The notes beneath the pieces are model-generated. The model was not told where the DNA came from and did no database searches. It worked only from the letters and a program-made list of their open reading frames with translations. Of a DNA stretch of 64,000 nt, positions 10,871-24,100 are shown one piece after another (position 1 is the stretch's first letter; every line of letters starts with the position of its first letter). Made by a program: the position numbers and the translations under genes. The stretch covers positions 90,117,851 through 90,181,850 of the forward strand of contig NC_060256.1 in NCBI RefSeq assembly GCF_921293095.1, read 5' to 3'. The DNA comes from Ischnura elegans. Taxonomy: Eukaryota > Arthropoda > Insecta > Odonata > Coenagrionidae.

Positions 10871-13800
10871 ATCACACTGGGGTAGCTTTTGGAGGGATAA
10901 TTTTTACGTATTATGCATTTTATGCCGCGATTCACATACTAATATTTGTCATAATTGTTATGTAGGGTGACAATTTAAGTTGCTTGACGAATTTACATTG
11001 TGCTTTTTGTTACCCTGAAAGTAGAGGGCTCTAATAATATGCTTACGTATTGTATCTGATTTTCCTTTCATTTATGTGGAAATAATTGACTTTCCTAAAC
11101 ATCTATGTGTGTGGGTGACACCCATGCCACCAAGTAATAATTTTCAAATTTCAAATCATTTATGACTGCGCTTATTAGAGGAGTCTAATATTTTTCTGTT
11201 CACTAATTTCAAAGTTACAAGTATTTACGTACGTGGGATTATAATTCCTCCTTTCCAGCAACTGTAAAATGATGACAGCAGTGCTAGCATGGTAATTAAT
11301 TTCTCACCATTTGCGGTTTGAAATAAAAACTCCAATAGTTCAAACATTTTATATACAAAACCTATTAATTCCCTTGAGTGTGCTCATTTATTAACAAAAA
11401 AAAACTATTTGTAATAATTCTCGTCTTCCATATTCAAGCATGAAGTCAGGATGGTGAGATTTTTATGAATCAGTTTTAGAATTGATGCTTTGATTGTACG
11501 TCCCTAATGGTTGTTAGCTCCAAGCTAACGGGAGGGAACCTAAGTGAGACGCTGTAGTTCTGAATACATTGCTCTCGAAAAGAGCTTTCTGTGGAACAAG
11601 CCCATTTGTGTGGAAATTTCGAAGTAGTCTCCGTCGCTGTAGACTGTTATTGTCCCATTTCTGCCACGCCTTCCGGCTAACACTCGAAGAAGGGACGTGC
11701 CTCAAGGGGGGCGATGCGACTTTAACCGTTATCCAATATCCAATTATCGATTTTATATCAGAGAATTGTTTTAATTTCGTTACCTAAGCATATCCTGGGT
11801 TTTCAGAGGTAACATACTATTCCGTCTATTCTCAGGAAGGGTCGAAACTGAGTTGCCTTATTTATTTTGAATGAATTTCACTTGCAATCTTTACGTTTAT
11901 ATTGATATAACAAAAAAATTGCGTACTAAAATGTGTTCTCCTTAAGTAATCGTTAATTTCTGTACACTACATTTAAAAAAGTCAAGATCGAATAGTAATG
12001 GTTTGCATTGACTTTTTAAAATTCACATCCACGGAGTAAAACAGTGTAAAAACAACATATATGTACTTTAATGAAAAAGATATAATTTCAATACAACTTG
12101 CGAGTTAAAACAATTTAATTTTGAGACCAGTAGACGGTGACTGAGAAAAACGTTGTAATATCATGTGTTAAAAAGGAAGAAATAATTCCATATGTTCACG
12201 AATCACATTTTATGAGATTTTAAACTTTCCTGGTGGATCGTATTTGAACAGTTGAAAACCTTCTCTATTTATTTAACACTAAAAAGTGCCCGATTATCAA
12301 GCCCTCTCGCGGTTTTAGAGTCTCTTTCCAACGAAATATGTGAGGTTGGCCTCTTCACGTAGAGGATTATCCCAACAATATAGTGTGAAAGAAGAAACTG
12401 CGCCTCAACCGTGTGATCAAGTGAAAATGATGGCTCGAGGACCAATCGGCTGTCTAGGTATGTGCGTTTGTGACACCCATAATGTCTCGCTCTCTTTTTA
12501 TTCCCTTGGACGAATGCCAGTTGGATGAGGCGCCAGACTAAAGCCACGAGGGGCGGCGAACCAACGATTCCGGGAGGCAGTTTTTCTGAGTTGAGGCAGA
12601 CGAAGCAATGGAGCTAACGGCAAAAGATAATAGGCTGTGAACGCAACAGAAGCTGCTTATTGCTACCACTTAAAACGCCGGCTCGTCCAAATATTATTCT
12701 CATTATTGTTATTTTCTGCTTACTATGGGCATTAATAGTTGTCCTTGCAACTCATAAATGCGTTTAAAAAATATTATTTCGTTAATGTTGGTGCCAAGAT
12801 GTTTGTGTTCCCATACTCCCTTACCTGCTATTAGGTGTATCAAACTTTTCGTATTTGTTTTGTTTTTTTACGTCTCTTGTTGGTCGTAACCAGTGAGAGC
12901 ATATTGTTGTTGACACTCCTGTGCCTCGAAAAAATCGATTTTTTTTCAAATCCATCTGGCCCAATGGAAAAAAAAGTTGTTGGACCGATCAAAAATAAGG
13001 CCTGAAAATTTTTGAGACCTCTAGGTGAACCCCTGACCCTCGCTTAAATGCAATTTAGGGGGCTAGGGTGGAAATCCGAGAAATATTTTTACGTTACTGT
13101 TTATATTTTTCGAATTTTGCACAATACAGTCCAATGTTTTTCTTTGAAGCCGATTTTGTGAACTCCTGTACCGCTGAAACAGTGACAATTTTCTCCATCT
13201 CCCCAGCGGCTCTTTGGATACTCCATTCAAAGTAAATGGATAGGATACGCAATGCAATTCTTTTAATGGAATATGAGTCAAAAAGGTTTTCGAACAAAGT
13301 CAGTGGCGCCACTTCTATAAAATTTTATTTCCTCAATATCTATGAGTTATTTTATTTTCCGTGCACTTGAAGATCTAAATAATTTGTAGTTCAAGTATTT
13401 TATAGAATACGGGAAAAAGCGAGGTGAACGGTAAAAATAACATATTTACGTATATTATATACATGGTCTGTTTAGTCAATATTTGAATTTTAAGATGTAC
13501 TATATTTTCTTCATTACAATAATTTTTATCTCTTCAATTATTTTATTTTTTTCTACTGATATACTCCTATGTAACTAGCTTGAACAATTATTGATGTTCA
13601 TAACCTGTTGTTGAACATCCCATTGTTTGGTTATAAATCCTTGGAAACATATATAATCTGGTAATATCTACAAGTTAAGCCTAACAAACCTGAAATCAGG
13701 CTTAAACTTTGCATTTTTACTGTTGTCGATATCCTGCTTAGTAGGAGTATAGTAGTGGTGGAGGATATCAATTTTGGAAGATTGAAATAAGTAAGCTGTC

Positions 13801-14217
13801 AGTAACTTAAATTGCGATGTTATAGCAGTTTTGGATTCTGAAGCCGGAGAATCAATATTTTTGGGAGGTTGTTATGTTGTGGGGGGTAAGAAGTCTTCGG
13901 TGGTGCGCGTAGGGAGAAGATATTTAGGTGGAGAGCACCAGCAACCAAACAAAAGAAACGCGTCAACCAAATGGCATGCCAAGTTTATCGTGGCTCTGCC
14001 GCCGGGGGGAAAACCCTTTGAGATCACGTGGGCCTTTAGCAAGAGGTACGCGATGGACTTAATTGCCTCGCGAAAAAAATACTTTTGAAATACAAACAGA
14101 AAATTTGTTTTCTCATGGCTTCCCAACAAATAAATGGGGTGGCTGAGACTCCGATATGTGCTTCATATGCGATTAGAATTAGCTGCAATACAAAATATTT
14201 AGACGCCTAGGTAGATT
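10871..14217. other. Mostly featureless AT-rich stretch
   Basis: Apart from a possible mariner-transposase scrap at 11580-11720 I recognise nothing. Open frames of 60-92 codons at 12269-12547, 13063-13312 and 13831-14129 overlap on both strands and show no motif. No inverted or tandem repeats of note were found by eye. Confidence 0.4.
11580..11720 (-). pseudogene. Possible mariner-type transposase C-terminal scrap
   Basis: Two adjoining minus-strand frames give RKAWQKWDN and then YSDGDYFEI. Together they resemble the 'RWQKCxxxxGDYFE' tail of mariner/Mos1-like transposases. The join requires a frameshift and nothing upstream of it was recognised, so this is a weak call. Confidence 0.33.
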
Positions 14218-14455
14218 CAGTGGCGTAGCCAGGAATTTCGTTCGGGGAGGGTCCAAACCCGGGGGGGGGGGCATTTTTGAAAAACAGGGTACTTACGTAG
14301 AGGGTTTTAAACTAATTTTAACACTTTTCAAAATCGAAAAAACTTCATTTGTAAAATAAATATTTTGTTAATTCATGATTTTATTTTCTTTTATGAAGGA
14401 AAATGATTTTGTTTTTATATTTCGGGGGGGGGGGGGGGTGTCTGGACCCCCCGGA
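14218..14455. repeat. G-tract-bearing MITE-like fragment starting CAGTGGCGTAGCCAGG
   Basis: The left edge CAGTGGCGTAGCCAGG is a terminus common to many arthropod nonautonomous DNA elements. An inner GGGGAGGGTCC recurs inverted as GGACCCCCCGG near 14444-14454, and runs of 11 and 14 Gs lie inside. The right terminus has decayed. The element at 53862-54124 has similar ends. Confidence 0.45.
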
Positions 14456-14505
14456 AAAGAAATGATCGATTACGGGATCCATTACTCAGATCCGTCTCGC
14501 AATCA

Positions 14506-14651
14506 ATTGAAAGAATTCCGCGGTTTGGCTGGAAATATTAGTAACGACCAAAAGTACCCTACTGATTCTCTCATGATTTCAAAATGACAGAGCAGAAAAG
14601 TTGACGCTCAGTTTTCATGAGCTCATGACGTCTTTTCGAGTTGCGGGTAAT
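14506..14651. repeat. Left 146-bp flanking duplication of element copy B
   Basis: Ungapped direct repeat of 15311-15456 with 8 differences in 146 positions. It starts ATTGAAAGAATTCCGCGG and ends GTTGCGGGTAAT, directly at the element terminus. The outer flank reads ATCAATTG, so again the unit begins within AATT. I cannot assign the segment to a gene or repeat family. Confidence 0.88.
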
Positions 14652-15312
14652 AGGGTAGTTTCCTTCATCAAAGATATCGAAAGGCATTGATTGCGATTCG
14701 TTACCCACCATTAGTGTATTCATAATACACAAATTATTTGGTTTTAGAAATACCGGTTTAGACGAATGGCAGTGGGCAATTTTACCCTCATTTGAAAAAG
14801 GCCAGATTGGCGCTCATGGGATTTCACTCCGCGTGACGTCACAGGGACCTAGTTTCTACACGAGAGGATAGAAGTTTTACATCGCCTGAGATTACCAATG
14901 CATGCATGGGGCACAGAGCTCAGGGAAACATCTCTTAATAATCACTTATTAAAATTGTCTAAGGTCGGAAAGTTTCCTTCGTTTGATAAGGCAGTAATAA
15001 TCCATATTTAAGCCAAGCGCTACCAGCTAGCAGGGTACTCAGCTACCTACTAGCAGCCTGCGTCGTATCAGCGCTCAAGCCTCGCCCCAAGGTCACCTCA
15101 CTTGGCGGCAGCGGGAACCAGAATGACGTCAAACGGGCTTTTCCCAGCATTCACACTTAGCCGTCGCGTTTTCGCGCGCTTGAAAATTTTCAATTTTCAT
15201 TCAATCGCGAAAAATTGATATCGCCATTTAAAAATCTAAAGGGTGAAATACGTACTCTAGGAGTAATAATCTTTCGATTTAGGCAATAAAAAAAAATAGG
15301 AAACCACCCTAT
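14651..15312 (-). mobile_element. AATAGGG element copy B (full length, reverse orientation)
   Basis: Reverse-oriented full copy: AATAGGGTAGTTTCCTTCATC at the left and GGAAACCACCCTATTG at the right. It carries the same internal landmarks as copies A, F and G, including TGACGTCACG (read on the minus strand), the TGCATGCAT block and the GCGCGAAAACGCGACGG block. It has no ORF. It lies exactly between two 146-bp direct repeats of host sequence. Confidence 0.88.
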
Positions 15313-15456
15313 TGAAAGAATTCCGCGGTTCGGCTGGAAATATTAGTGACGACCAAAAGTACCCTCCTGATTCTCTCATGATTTGAATATGACAGAGCGG
15401 AAAAGTTGACACTCAGTTTTCATGAGCTCATGACGACTTTTCGAGTTGCGGGTAAT
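15311..15456. repeat. Right 146-bp flanking duplication of element copy B
   Basis: Begins at the ATT of CCCTATTG and runs ungapped against 14506-14651 (138/146 identical). The outer side continues GGGTAATTTACTCC, so the unit ends within AATT, mirroring copy A. Confidence 0.88.
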
Positions 15457-18400
15457 TTACTCCTTCACGGAGTACCGCTCACTGGAGAAAGGAATCTCTC
15501 ACTAGAGTGAAGACAACAGAGAACCACGGGAAACTGTTACAAGGAGAGCCGAGAAGAGCTTGGAAGGAGTGCTAGACGTCATCAACTTACCCAATGAAGG
15601 GCTAAACCTTTATTGGCTAATGTATCTCTTGCGGTACACCTTTGAAACTGGCCAGCATAAGAGATCTCAGCGTATTGCTTTAAACTTCGGGCCATATAAC
15701 TCGGAGAAACATGTTTTATAAAATACCGCCAACTCATGGAATTTTTCCGAACTTCGTTGATGCTTCTTGAATTTCAAAATGGCAGCGAGTAGATCACTAC
15801 CTTGAGAATCATTGGTAAGTTAGGTTCACGTACTTGTTTATGAACGTGCGGAAGTCCATAGCAATGTCATATTATGGAGACTATTTTGAATTTATTTTTA
15901 TCGATGCGAATTAACTATTTAGCCAAAATGTATCTTGGGATATATTTTGCATTATTTTATAATTAACCAACATTTTTTAGAGTGAACTAACATACACTGT
16001 TCTTTAAGTTGTACTTGCTTTGCTGAAATACGAAAGAATATTTTCCCTTGAAACCTTAAATTACTGAGTGATTTAGGTGTAAGGCAGCCAACATTTCGCT
16101 GTGAATCGCTCGAGAAGCAATCGCCGTATCGATGGTCGGAAAAATACCCGTCTCTTTATTTTTCAAAGTCTATAAAAATCAAGAATTTTAATGAAAGTGT
16201 GTAGGAGTGCATATGTGCCATGATTTTGACAACGGCACAAGTCCTTTGGTAGAAATTTGTAATAAACGGATTTAATTTGTAACCTTTATATTTGTGGGTA
16301 GAATTCGAGTTGCTTCGATTTTTTCATTTATTGAATTTTACATTCTTACTTCCTTGCTTTTAGTGATATTTAAGTGACGGCAATGGTACCTTTGAGGGTG
16401 TGTAAAAAAGTGGTTTTATCTCAAATTTATCTGAACATATTTCTGCTGTTTTTGGATACACGGTTTTAATTTTCATGAGTGATTTTACTTGTGGAAACAA
16501 ACTAAAATTTCAGTCAGGAATCCAACGCATAAATAAGATCGCCAAAACGCGCATAAAAATCTGTTTGTAAAGTGCTACCGACGTAAAAGCAAGTATTTTT
16601 TCTAGTTTTACGTCAGGATATAGCATTCCAGCTAGGTATGAGGGTTTAAAATGTTTATAAAACCCGCTGTAGGGAAGTTTAACGTCGGATTAATCGAAGG
16701 GTACGTCTTTATATAATCCTAGTTTTTCGTTGGCTTGAATCACATGGCAAGAAATTGGTTGCAGAGGAAACAATCATTGGATCCTGCAAAAACGTCTTCT
16801 GGTTGTGTTCGAAGAAATAAATTTAGCTGCAGGATTGTAAATACATGCATAATAACCCACTGAAGTTGATGTATGGACCAGGCGTGAAGACGAAGTATTC
16901 CTGTCAACCAAGTTCAGGCAATCAAGTAACTCACCTAACGAAATAAAAGAAAATACTTCATAAGCGTCTGGTAAACTTTTTGTGTTTGCGTGTTAACAAC
17001 TAAATTCAGTTGAACAGTCGCAAATCAATGCGGAAGAATCCAAAGTTGTTTTTTTTTACAGGAGAAGGTTTTTGTATATCGACCACCACGTGAAGTAAGT
17101 GACTTCTTGCACGGCATTGTTCTTCATTCCATATTATTTTTTCAGAGTTCCTCATTCCAACCATATAACCATGCATTCATGTACACTAATTTTTATAAAT
17201 TCCTGGTTGCTTGAAAGTTTTTCCGTTTTTTACCTTCGTTACTTCAAACGACCCTTGCTTAATTTTTATCAGAAAAGCGAAACTTTCTCCACCTCTAGTT
17301 TCCTTATTAGTATGTTGTCTTTTGATTATTCAATTCCTTTATAATATGTATCGCAGGTTTTCGGGAGCATTTGCGTATTACTCTCTGGCAAGCTAGCTTT
17401 GGCAGCTATTGGAGGAGATAGCTTTCGCAGCTATTGGAGGAGATAGTCGCATTATCAGGCGATGAAGAATCGCTTAGAATCATTCATATCGTCATTCGAC
17501 CTCCGATACGCATGAACTTTTATGAATTCTTAGTACTATAACAAACAAATACACAAACACATGCTGCCGAGTATCATGACGAATTTCATGCATTTTTGCT
17601 TCTTGGAATCTGCAGTTGCAGGAAATACTACGAGTGATATACGCGTAGAGAACAACAAGTATTGATATGTATTTACTGTTGCGAAAATCGATGATAATTT
17701 TTCTGCGAGCTGTTGGTGGAAAAAAGGGAGAGAGATATTTTTAAAAATTGCTATGTTGGGCTAATCTCATGTCTCCTTTTCATATTTTAATTTTTATTCC
17801 TTTTTTTAGGTAGAGTTCCCATTCATTAAGGTCACTCTAGTCACTCTAATACGTATTAAGTATCGATAATCATAGGTGAATACATTTTTTCTATCCTTCC
17901 TCCAATTTATTTGAATATTATAACAAAAAACAATTCATTTATTGTGAAATAAAAATAACATTATATTGGTGTCTAAAAAAGTAAATTCTCATTGTATTTT
18001 TTCATAAAGTGTCAACAATTCTTGAGGTTACATGGGCACTTTTCGCAAGCACCACCAAATTCCGTTGGTGCTTAATCTCTTTTTGCTATGGAAAATATTA
18101 CTTGCAGCTAGTTGGTTAATGAGGTTTTGAGGCAGCAGTGAACTTTATAAGATTTCGGGAATCGTTTAAGAGGCGCTAGTTGGATCGGTAAGATTGGTTG
18201 AGAGAGATAGGGTTGGCGTCGTGTGTATCGGAGGGACGGTTGCCAATGGAAACGGGGAAGCGATGAAAAGGGTGAGTTATGGACGCAAATACCCCCTTTA
18301 CCCCCCCTCCCATTCCGATCCTCGCTTTGCTTTTCCGGGCAAGAGTCGCGGAATTTTTTTCCCTCGCAGCTCAGGGGTTCGGCGAACTTGGTTTGTTTGT

Positions 18401-19179
18401 GTATTTCTGTCCGAAGGCTTGTCGCTTGTGAATGCTTGAGCGATGACTGGATGGTTCGGAGGAATCGCTTTGCAGATGCGCAGAGAGGATTTGGCCAAAT
18501 CGTGACTTGCGAATAGCAGGAGAGAGCGTATGTGTTTTTTTTTCTCTGCAGAGGCGATTATCAGACATGTTTGGATTGAGTACGATTTAATACAGGGATA
18601 CGATTTCATGCCAACGAGTGAAGTAGGCCTGATGTACCCACTTATTCAATGCCCGGTATAGTTAAAGGGAGAAATGTTCCACGCGTTACCAATTTAATAG
18701 TGGCATTTTCGCCGGCAACCCGTTTTCAGTTATCAAAAACATATTCCACCAGCAAGTAAACCTTAATAACTTTTTTTCATAGCCCGGTTTCCCATTGTTT
18801 GTGCCTTATTCATTTCCATCGCATTAGATGATTGGGTAGCTGGATTGGATTGGGTATTGGATATTGCTGTTACCTTACGATCTCTACCCCAAGTTAAACG
18901 AGTGAAATTTATTCTATTATTATTTTTATTTTAGTTATACTAGAATATTTTTAAGGCGTCTATCGTGTGCTAGCTCAGTTATCTTGGTCATTTTGGGGCC
19001 ACAGACTATAACACAAAGACAAGGGGGAAACTTTGTACATCATACAAATTGATCAAACACTCACGTTGAAAGACAATATTAGTTTTAACTTATCATTTGC
19101 GATACACGTTGATTTTTTCAATGACAATGAAATGTGAGTTTGGAGAAATGTTTTCCTCAACAACAACGATGAAAAATGC
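15457..19179. other. AT-rich stretch without recognised genes
   Basis: No coding signal was recognised. The stretch 18180-18560 is GC-richer, with overlapping short open frames on both strands. It could be a promoter or 5' exon region, but no splice or protein motif supports that. A two-unit 25-bp tandem repeat at 17395-17444 is listed separately. Confidence 0.4.
17395..17444. repeat. Two-unit 25-bp tandem repeat
   Basis: AGCTTTGGCAGCTATTGGAG plus GAGAT is followed at once by AGCTTTCGCAGCTATTGGAG plus GAGAT, with a single difference. This is a small recent duplication with no evident function. Confidence 0.8.
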
Positions 19180-19184
19180 ACAAT

Positions 19185-19493
19185 GTCTCGAAGTGACTGG
19201 AATCGGGTTGGTGTGGTAGCTATAGTGTTGGGTTCCCACCCCGTGGTCTCGGGTTCAAATCCCAGGGGTGGCAGAGATTTTTCAGAGACTGCCCGATCCC
19301 TGTTTGAATGTTGTGTGGAGGACATTTCAAGCGCAACACTCCGTTCGTCGGATGGGACGTTAAGCCGTGGTCCCCTTGGTGCCTTTCGTTAAGAGTAGGC
19401 TAATGCCGACGCCGGGTTTCTCTCCACCCTTCCTTACCTACCCTTCACTCATGGCGCAAATTATCTCAGATGTCGGTCGCCTCCTCCAAATAC
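19185..19493 (+). repeat. tRNA-derived SINE
   Basis: The head contains A-box-like GGTGTGGTAGCTATAGTG and B box GGTTCAAATCCC. The long body includes GATGGGACGTTAAGCCGTGG, CCTTTCGTTAAGAGTAGGC and CCGACGCCGGGTTTCTCTCC, a body shared by tRNA SINEs of many invertebrates. A related fragment lies at 46278-46356. Its 3' part is immediately followed by a hAT-type MITE. Confidence 0.65.
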
Positions 19494-19952
19494 TAGGGAT
19501 GGACGGATCCAGTATTTTTTTTCGGATCCGGATTCGGATCAGATCCTTAATTTTCGGAGCCGTATCTTTCGGATCGGATATTTTCGGATGTAAATGCATT
19601 TTCAAATTCCTGACGCTGGGATCCCCCCGATGATTGTTCAATCTCTTGGAAAGAGTCACACTATGTTCCATTCGTATTTTACCTTTTTTATTTTCCGCAG
19701 CTGAAATTCTCCAACGTATCCTCTGCGAGAGCTTTCAAACAAAACGGTTCGTGATTAGGACAAGAATCGCATGCGACGGCGCATTCGAAGATAGAATCGG
19801 AACTCTTTCCACCCTTATCGCTTTCACTGAAGCTATTATTTAAAATATCGGATCCAGACCCGATGTCTTCCGCGACTTTGGATCCGATGTATCCGATGAA
19901 GAGCAATAACCGCGGATATATGGATCCGGGGTATCCGATCCGACCATCCCTA
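19494..19952. mobile_element. hAT-type MITE rich in GGATCC/ATCCG motifs
   Basis: Termini TAGGGATGGACGGATC and, inverted, TAGGGATGGTCGGATC are flanked by an 8-bp target duplication with one mismatch (CCAAATAC at 19486-19493, CCAAATAG at 19953-19960). Terminal TAGGGATGG and 8-bp duplications are characteristic of hAT elements. The interior is filled with degenerate repeats of CGGATC/ATCCGA. It has no transposase. Confidence 0.78.
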
Positions 19953-20585
19953 CCAAATAGCATAACTTTAAACTCTCTGATTTCGTGGCGGGAGAGAGGA
20001 AGGAAGTTGCCCATCTATACTGAATTTGTGGAATTCACACAATAGTGGCTTAGTTCGGAGTGATCTTTAGCCGTGGCTCTACCAACCTTTGCGTTGAATC
20101 AATGGCAGTGAGGGAGTGAGAGTGGATCAGATTTTGGATTCTTAAATATTTCAGAATAATTTTGCGTCAATATTCAAGTTAATTATGGGGTTCACTGTTT
20201 AAGTCGAGATTCATTATATTCCTTCCAGTAGGCGGGAAACATATTGCACTTGTTCTTCGTCGCTATGGCCTCCCTTCTATGGCTATACCTTCAAAATGAC
20301 TGATCATATTTACCCCTTCTTTAAAATATGCCAAAAATGGAAATGGCTCAAAGCCTAGGCAAACCTTTTTCTAATAGTCTGCAGCAAGGTTTTTCGGCAT
20401 GTTAGAGGCTCCCCTTTGTTGAAATGGATTTAATATTCTCTACCCTTTGAATAGCAGCGAATTAAAAGAGTTGTCTCTGACTTATTTTCGTGGAATTCGA
20501 GCATGCGAATAAATTAAACATTTCTGGCAAATTTCCATGCGTATTTAAATTTCTGGTTTAAAACGACTGGTTTAAAAACAAATTA

Positions 20586-21136
20586 CAGTAGATTCCGTTT
20601 AATGGGTCTACCGCTTGATTGGGGCAGATCTTAAAGTACAGAACCTAATAGAAGAATATCTCAGAGTATTCTCCGCTTAATTGGGACAGCATGCCGCTTT
20701 ATCGGGCCATGAGTCGGCGACATGCTCGCGACGAAATTAAATTCTTTTTGTTTTCAGAATACAATTTTTTTTATATTTTCCTCCTTTGATCTACTCTTAT
20801 TTTTCACAAAATGTTCCCATTCTTGCCCTATTTTGAAAGCTCTTCATGTTATGTTATCCGTAAGCATTCAGCGTCGCCCGAGGCTGTGAAAAATATATTT
20901 GGCTAAATGGTTATAATTCTTAAAAATGATTACAAATTAACTAAACTCGCTGATTTATTAATCAAATTAATAGTTTAATAAAATTATGTTGCATTATCAA
21001 CATTCCTTAGCCTTCTTTCTATTATTTCAGCGTTTCTTTATGCCCATATACAAGATAGTTCGCCTAATTGGGGCAGCCGCTTAAATAGGGCAAAGTGCAC
21101 AAGTCCCGATGTGTCCCAATTAACCGGAATCTACTG
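20586..21136. mobile_element. pogo/Tigger-type nonautonomous element
   Basis: Begins CAGTAGATTCCGTTTAATGG and ends with the inverted form GGAATCTACTG, flanked on both sides by TA. Inner repeats such as GCTTAATTGGG recur near both ends. CAG termini, TA targets and AT-rich 'TTAATTGGG' subterminal repeats are typical of pogo-group elements. 551 bp, no transposase seen. Confidence 0.75.
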
Positions 21137-21139
21137 TAT

Positions 21140-24100
21140 ATTATTTTTCAGGTCACAAGATTCCTGAAGGTAATATGAGTGTGGAATGAAAGTGTCGCAT
21201 TTGGAAGCGTACTACGTTATAAGTGTCTGCTGTTTGGTGGGAAGCGGATCCAAGTCTTCCTCTTTTTTTTGCCATGACCTCTCCTCCGTTCCTGAATCAC
21301 CACACATGTCGGACCCTCAATGGGCCAAGCGGCCTCAGTTGTCATTCGCCCGACACGACGCTGGACCACGGTGCGATAAGGACGCCAGGATCGCTTCCCA
21401 CGCCAACTTCAATCGGGGCAAGGGAATGGTGTCCCAGACAGCAGTTATTGGAAAGGCCGTGCGTCACTCCCACAAATATGACGACGATCAACTAATCTAG
21501 TCCGTGCGATTGCCTGCTTAATATTCCATCTCGCTGCTGTCTCCACTATGACTTTATTCTAGGGGGACGGTCGGTGTCATTTCCCCCGAGCAAATCTAGG
21601 CCTATGGATACTTCTTGCATTTTCTCTAGTCTCTTACGGGAAGTATTGGAAACCAGATTCATGTTAATTTTAATTGATTTTAGAATCAAGGCTTGGAAGG
21701 TAAGGTAAGGTTCTTGCCTCTGTTTTGGTTTACATTGCATGCTGCTACCTTTTGCTAAGAATTTTCCAAGCGAATTCCTACCCTACATCACTTGAATTAT
21801 ATCTTAATAGTGAGGGCTCTAGGTGCTAAGAAGTCCTACTTATCGTTTGATTTTCATCCAGAAGTTTATTTGGAATTGCTCATATTAAATGATATGAGGA
21901 GATGCAGTCTTACTACAAATTTTGTTGCGGATTTTCCTCGAGTTTTTAAATTTTTGTTTCAGGCAATGCTCATAGATATTCCGAATTGTATTTCGCACGG
22001 CCAGTGCAACTATTTAGTGTTTCATTTTGTGTACTATCAATTTCCATTTTATTAGCGTGGACTGCGAAATATGTGGAAGATGTGCGGATGTAAGGGCGAT
22101 CACAGTGAGAAATATTACACACATATGGAGAAAAAATAAAAAATTAAATTAGATAAGAATAATATTTGCAGCAGAGTAAGGAAATGATGAACTCTGAATT
22201 GTCATGCACGCAAGACTAATGCGTTTGATTGGATTTCCTGTGTCACAGCAATTGCGCAGGGAGATGAATCAAAGAAATATTGTCTGATCAGGAGTGGTGT
22301 GCACATTATTGAATGCCTACAGTGATCATTGAGAAGGAGGTGGCACTGCTTGATCGGCCGAATCATTGGTCATGCTAGTCTGATTGGGAAATTCGTCGAA
22401 GGAAAAGTGTTTGGGGAGAACGGCAAGGGAAGACTTCGGATTTGAATTATGGCACGAGTGGTGAAGATTGTAAAATAGGGAAATTGCCGAAGTGAAAAAA
22501 GAGAGGGTCACAGGTAGTGTAGAGCTACATCAAACCAATCCTATGTATGTTGAAAGACGTAAGCGGTAATAATCTCCACTTAATCTACATAATGCCCCGC
22601 GTCGAGGGTGAGACGGGAGAGATAGTTCTTCATCAATAGATTACCTGTAAGACAATACAAAAGTATAAAATAGTAAAATCAGGTGCCCGTTTTAACTTGT
22701 CTGCATAGTATTAATAGAACAATCATTGAAGTCTTATATGGTTCGGGGGAAAACTAAATTCCTTTACCTTTCCGAACGACGAAATATCTATTCTATTTTA
22801 TTGTTTTTATAAGACCTGGAAATATTTCGAGGTTCTAATTTGGTAATCTCCTTGCCGCTGTTAAAGATGTCTATCTGTCATTAACTGCGCAAGTATTCAT
22901 AGTCTAATTTGAATGTACCTAATGACATCCGTGGAAATGTGTTCAATGGAAGTATAAAGTATGGGGGCAGAAAAGGAATGGGCTATAGCATACAGTTCCA
23001 GCAGTCTATGGTAATTGATTTCGTGTTTTCATTTTTTTCCCTGCAGAGCTGATAAACAAAAGAAGACTCCAACTTTCACCGTGCGACTAGACGCGCATTG
23101 ATGTTCCGTTGGATGAAAGCACAGCCTAGAGCTTCGGTTGGGGTCAAGGTTTTGGGAAGACCACGGCACGCAGGGCCCTCTGGGAAATGTCCAAGAGAGT
23201 GAGAATGCATATGCGATACGGTCTCACGATTCCATTAGCGCTGGCTGGCATTTGGAGGGGGTGGAGAGGCATCGAGATTGGACGAGATCGTTTGATCCTC
23301 GCTGAGGGACCGAAAGGGACCCTGAGATACTTATCAAATGAAGCATGGGAGGATGCGGAGAGTGGATGCTAACACAAGGGATACGCATCCTGTGCGAAAG
23401 TATAACCCTGAATTGGATAGGCGCCCACGTGCTCTCCATTGGCCCTGTGGAGATCACACATCAGTACGAACATCAGACTGTAATCCTTTTCAAATACCGT
23501 GAATGCCGTCTGGCGGATAGACCTAAAATTTTGGGGGATGGTGAAGCAGATAGCCGATTAGTAAAAGTTTCATGGAACAAATGAAGATGCATATAGGCGC
23601 ATAGCCACCTTCGGGTTCTGAGCGAGTGCTCTTAAATTATCTTCCTCATTATAAAACCATTTTGCCAAATCTTTTATGATGGAAGTATGAGGGATTTTTT
23701 TCTTGGATAATGTCATAGTGTGTTGGTGAAGACATTGCATCACCTTTACAGCAAGACAATATTAAAACCAAAAGAATCAGGTTATGCACTACTCCTATAC
23801 GGCTAGTGGTATTTTGTCTTACAATAAGTTTCCTTAGGTATTGCTTGCTTTAAAGTAACGTTATCATCTTAAAACGCAAGAGTTGTGCATAGTAGAACTC
23901 CAGCGTTTAAAAGGTAACTTTTACTCGATATGCCCTAAATATTTAATGGCGATAGCGTAAGATTTAAATAACTACCTGATACTTAGAAAAATTGAGTCAA
24001 AATGTGGTCGGTTAAATGTAATGAGTTAAATTTAACCAAATATTTTCTCTAGTAAGTTTAATCGAACAATATTTCAGTATAAAATATTTTTATGCTACAT

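Noticed and set aside
21186-21500. 104-codon and overlapping 90-codon plus-strand frames
   Set aside because: Two overlapping frames, neither with a motif; no flanking splice signals I trust.
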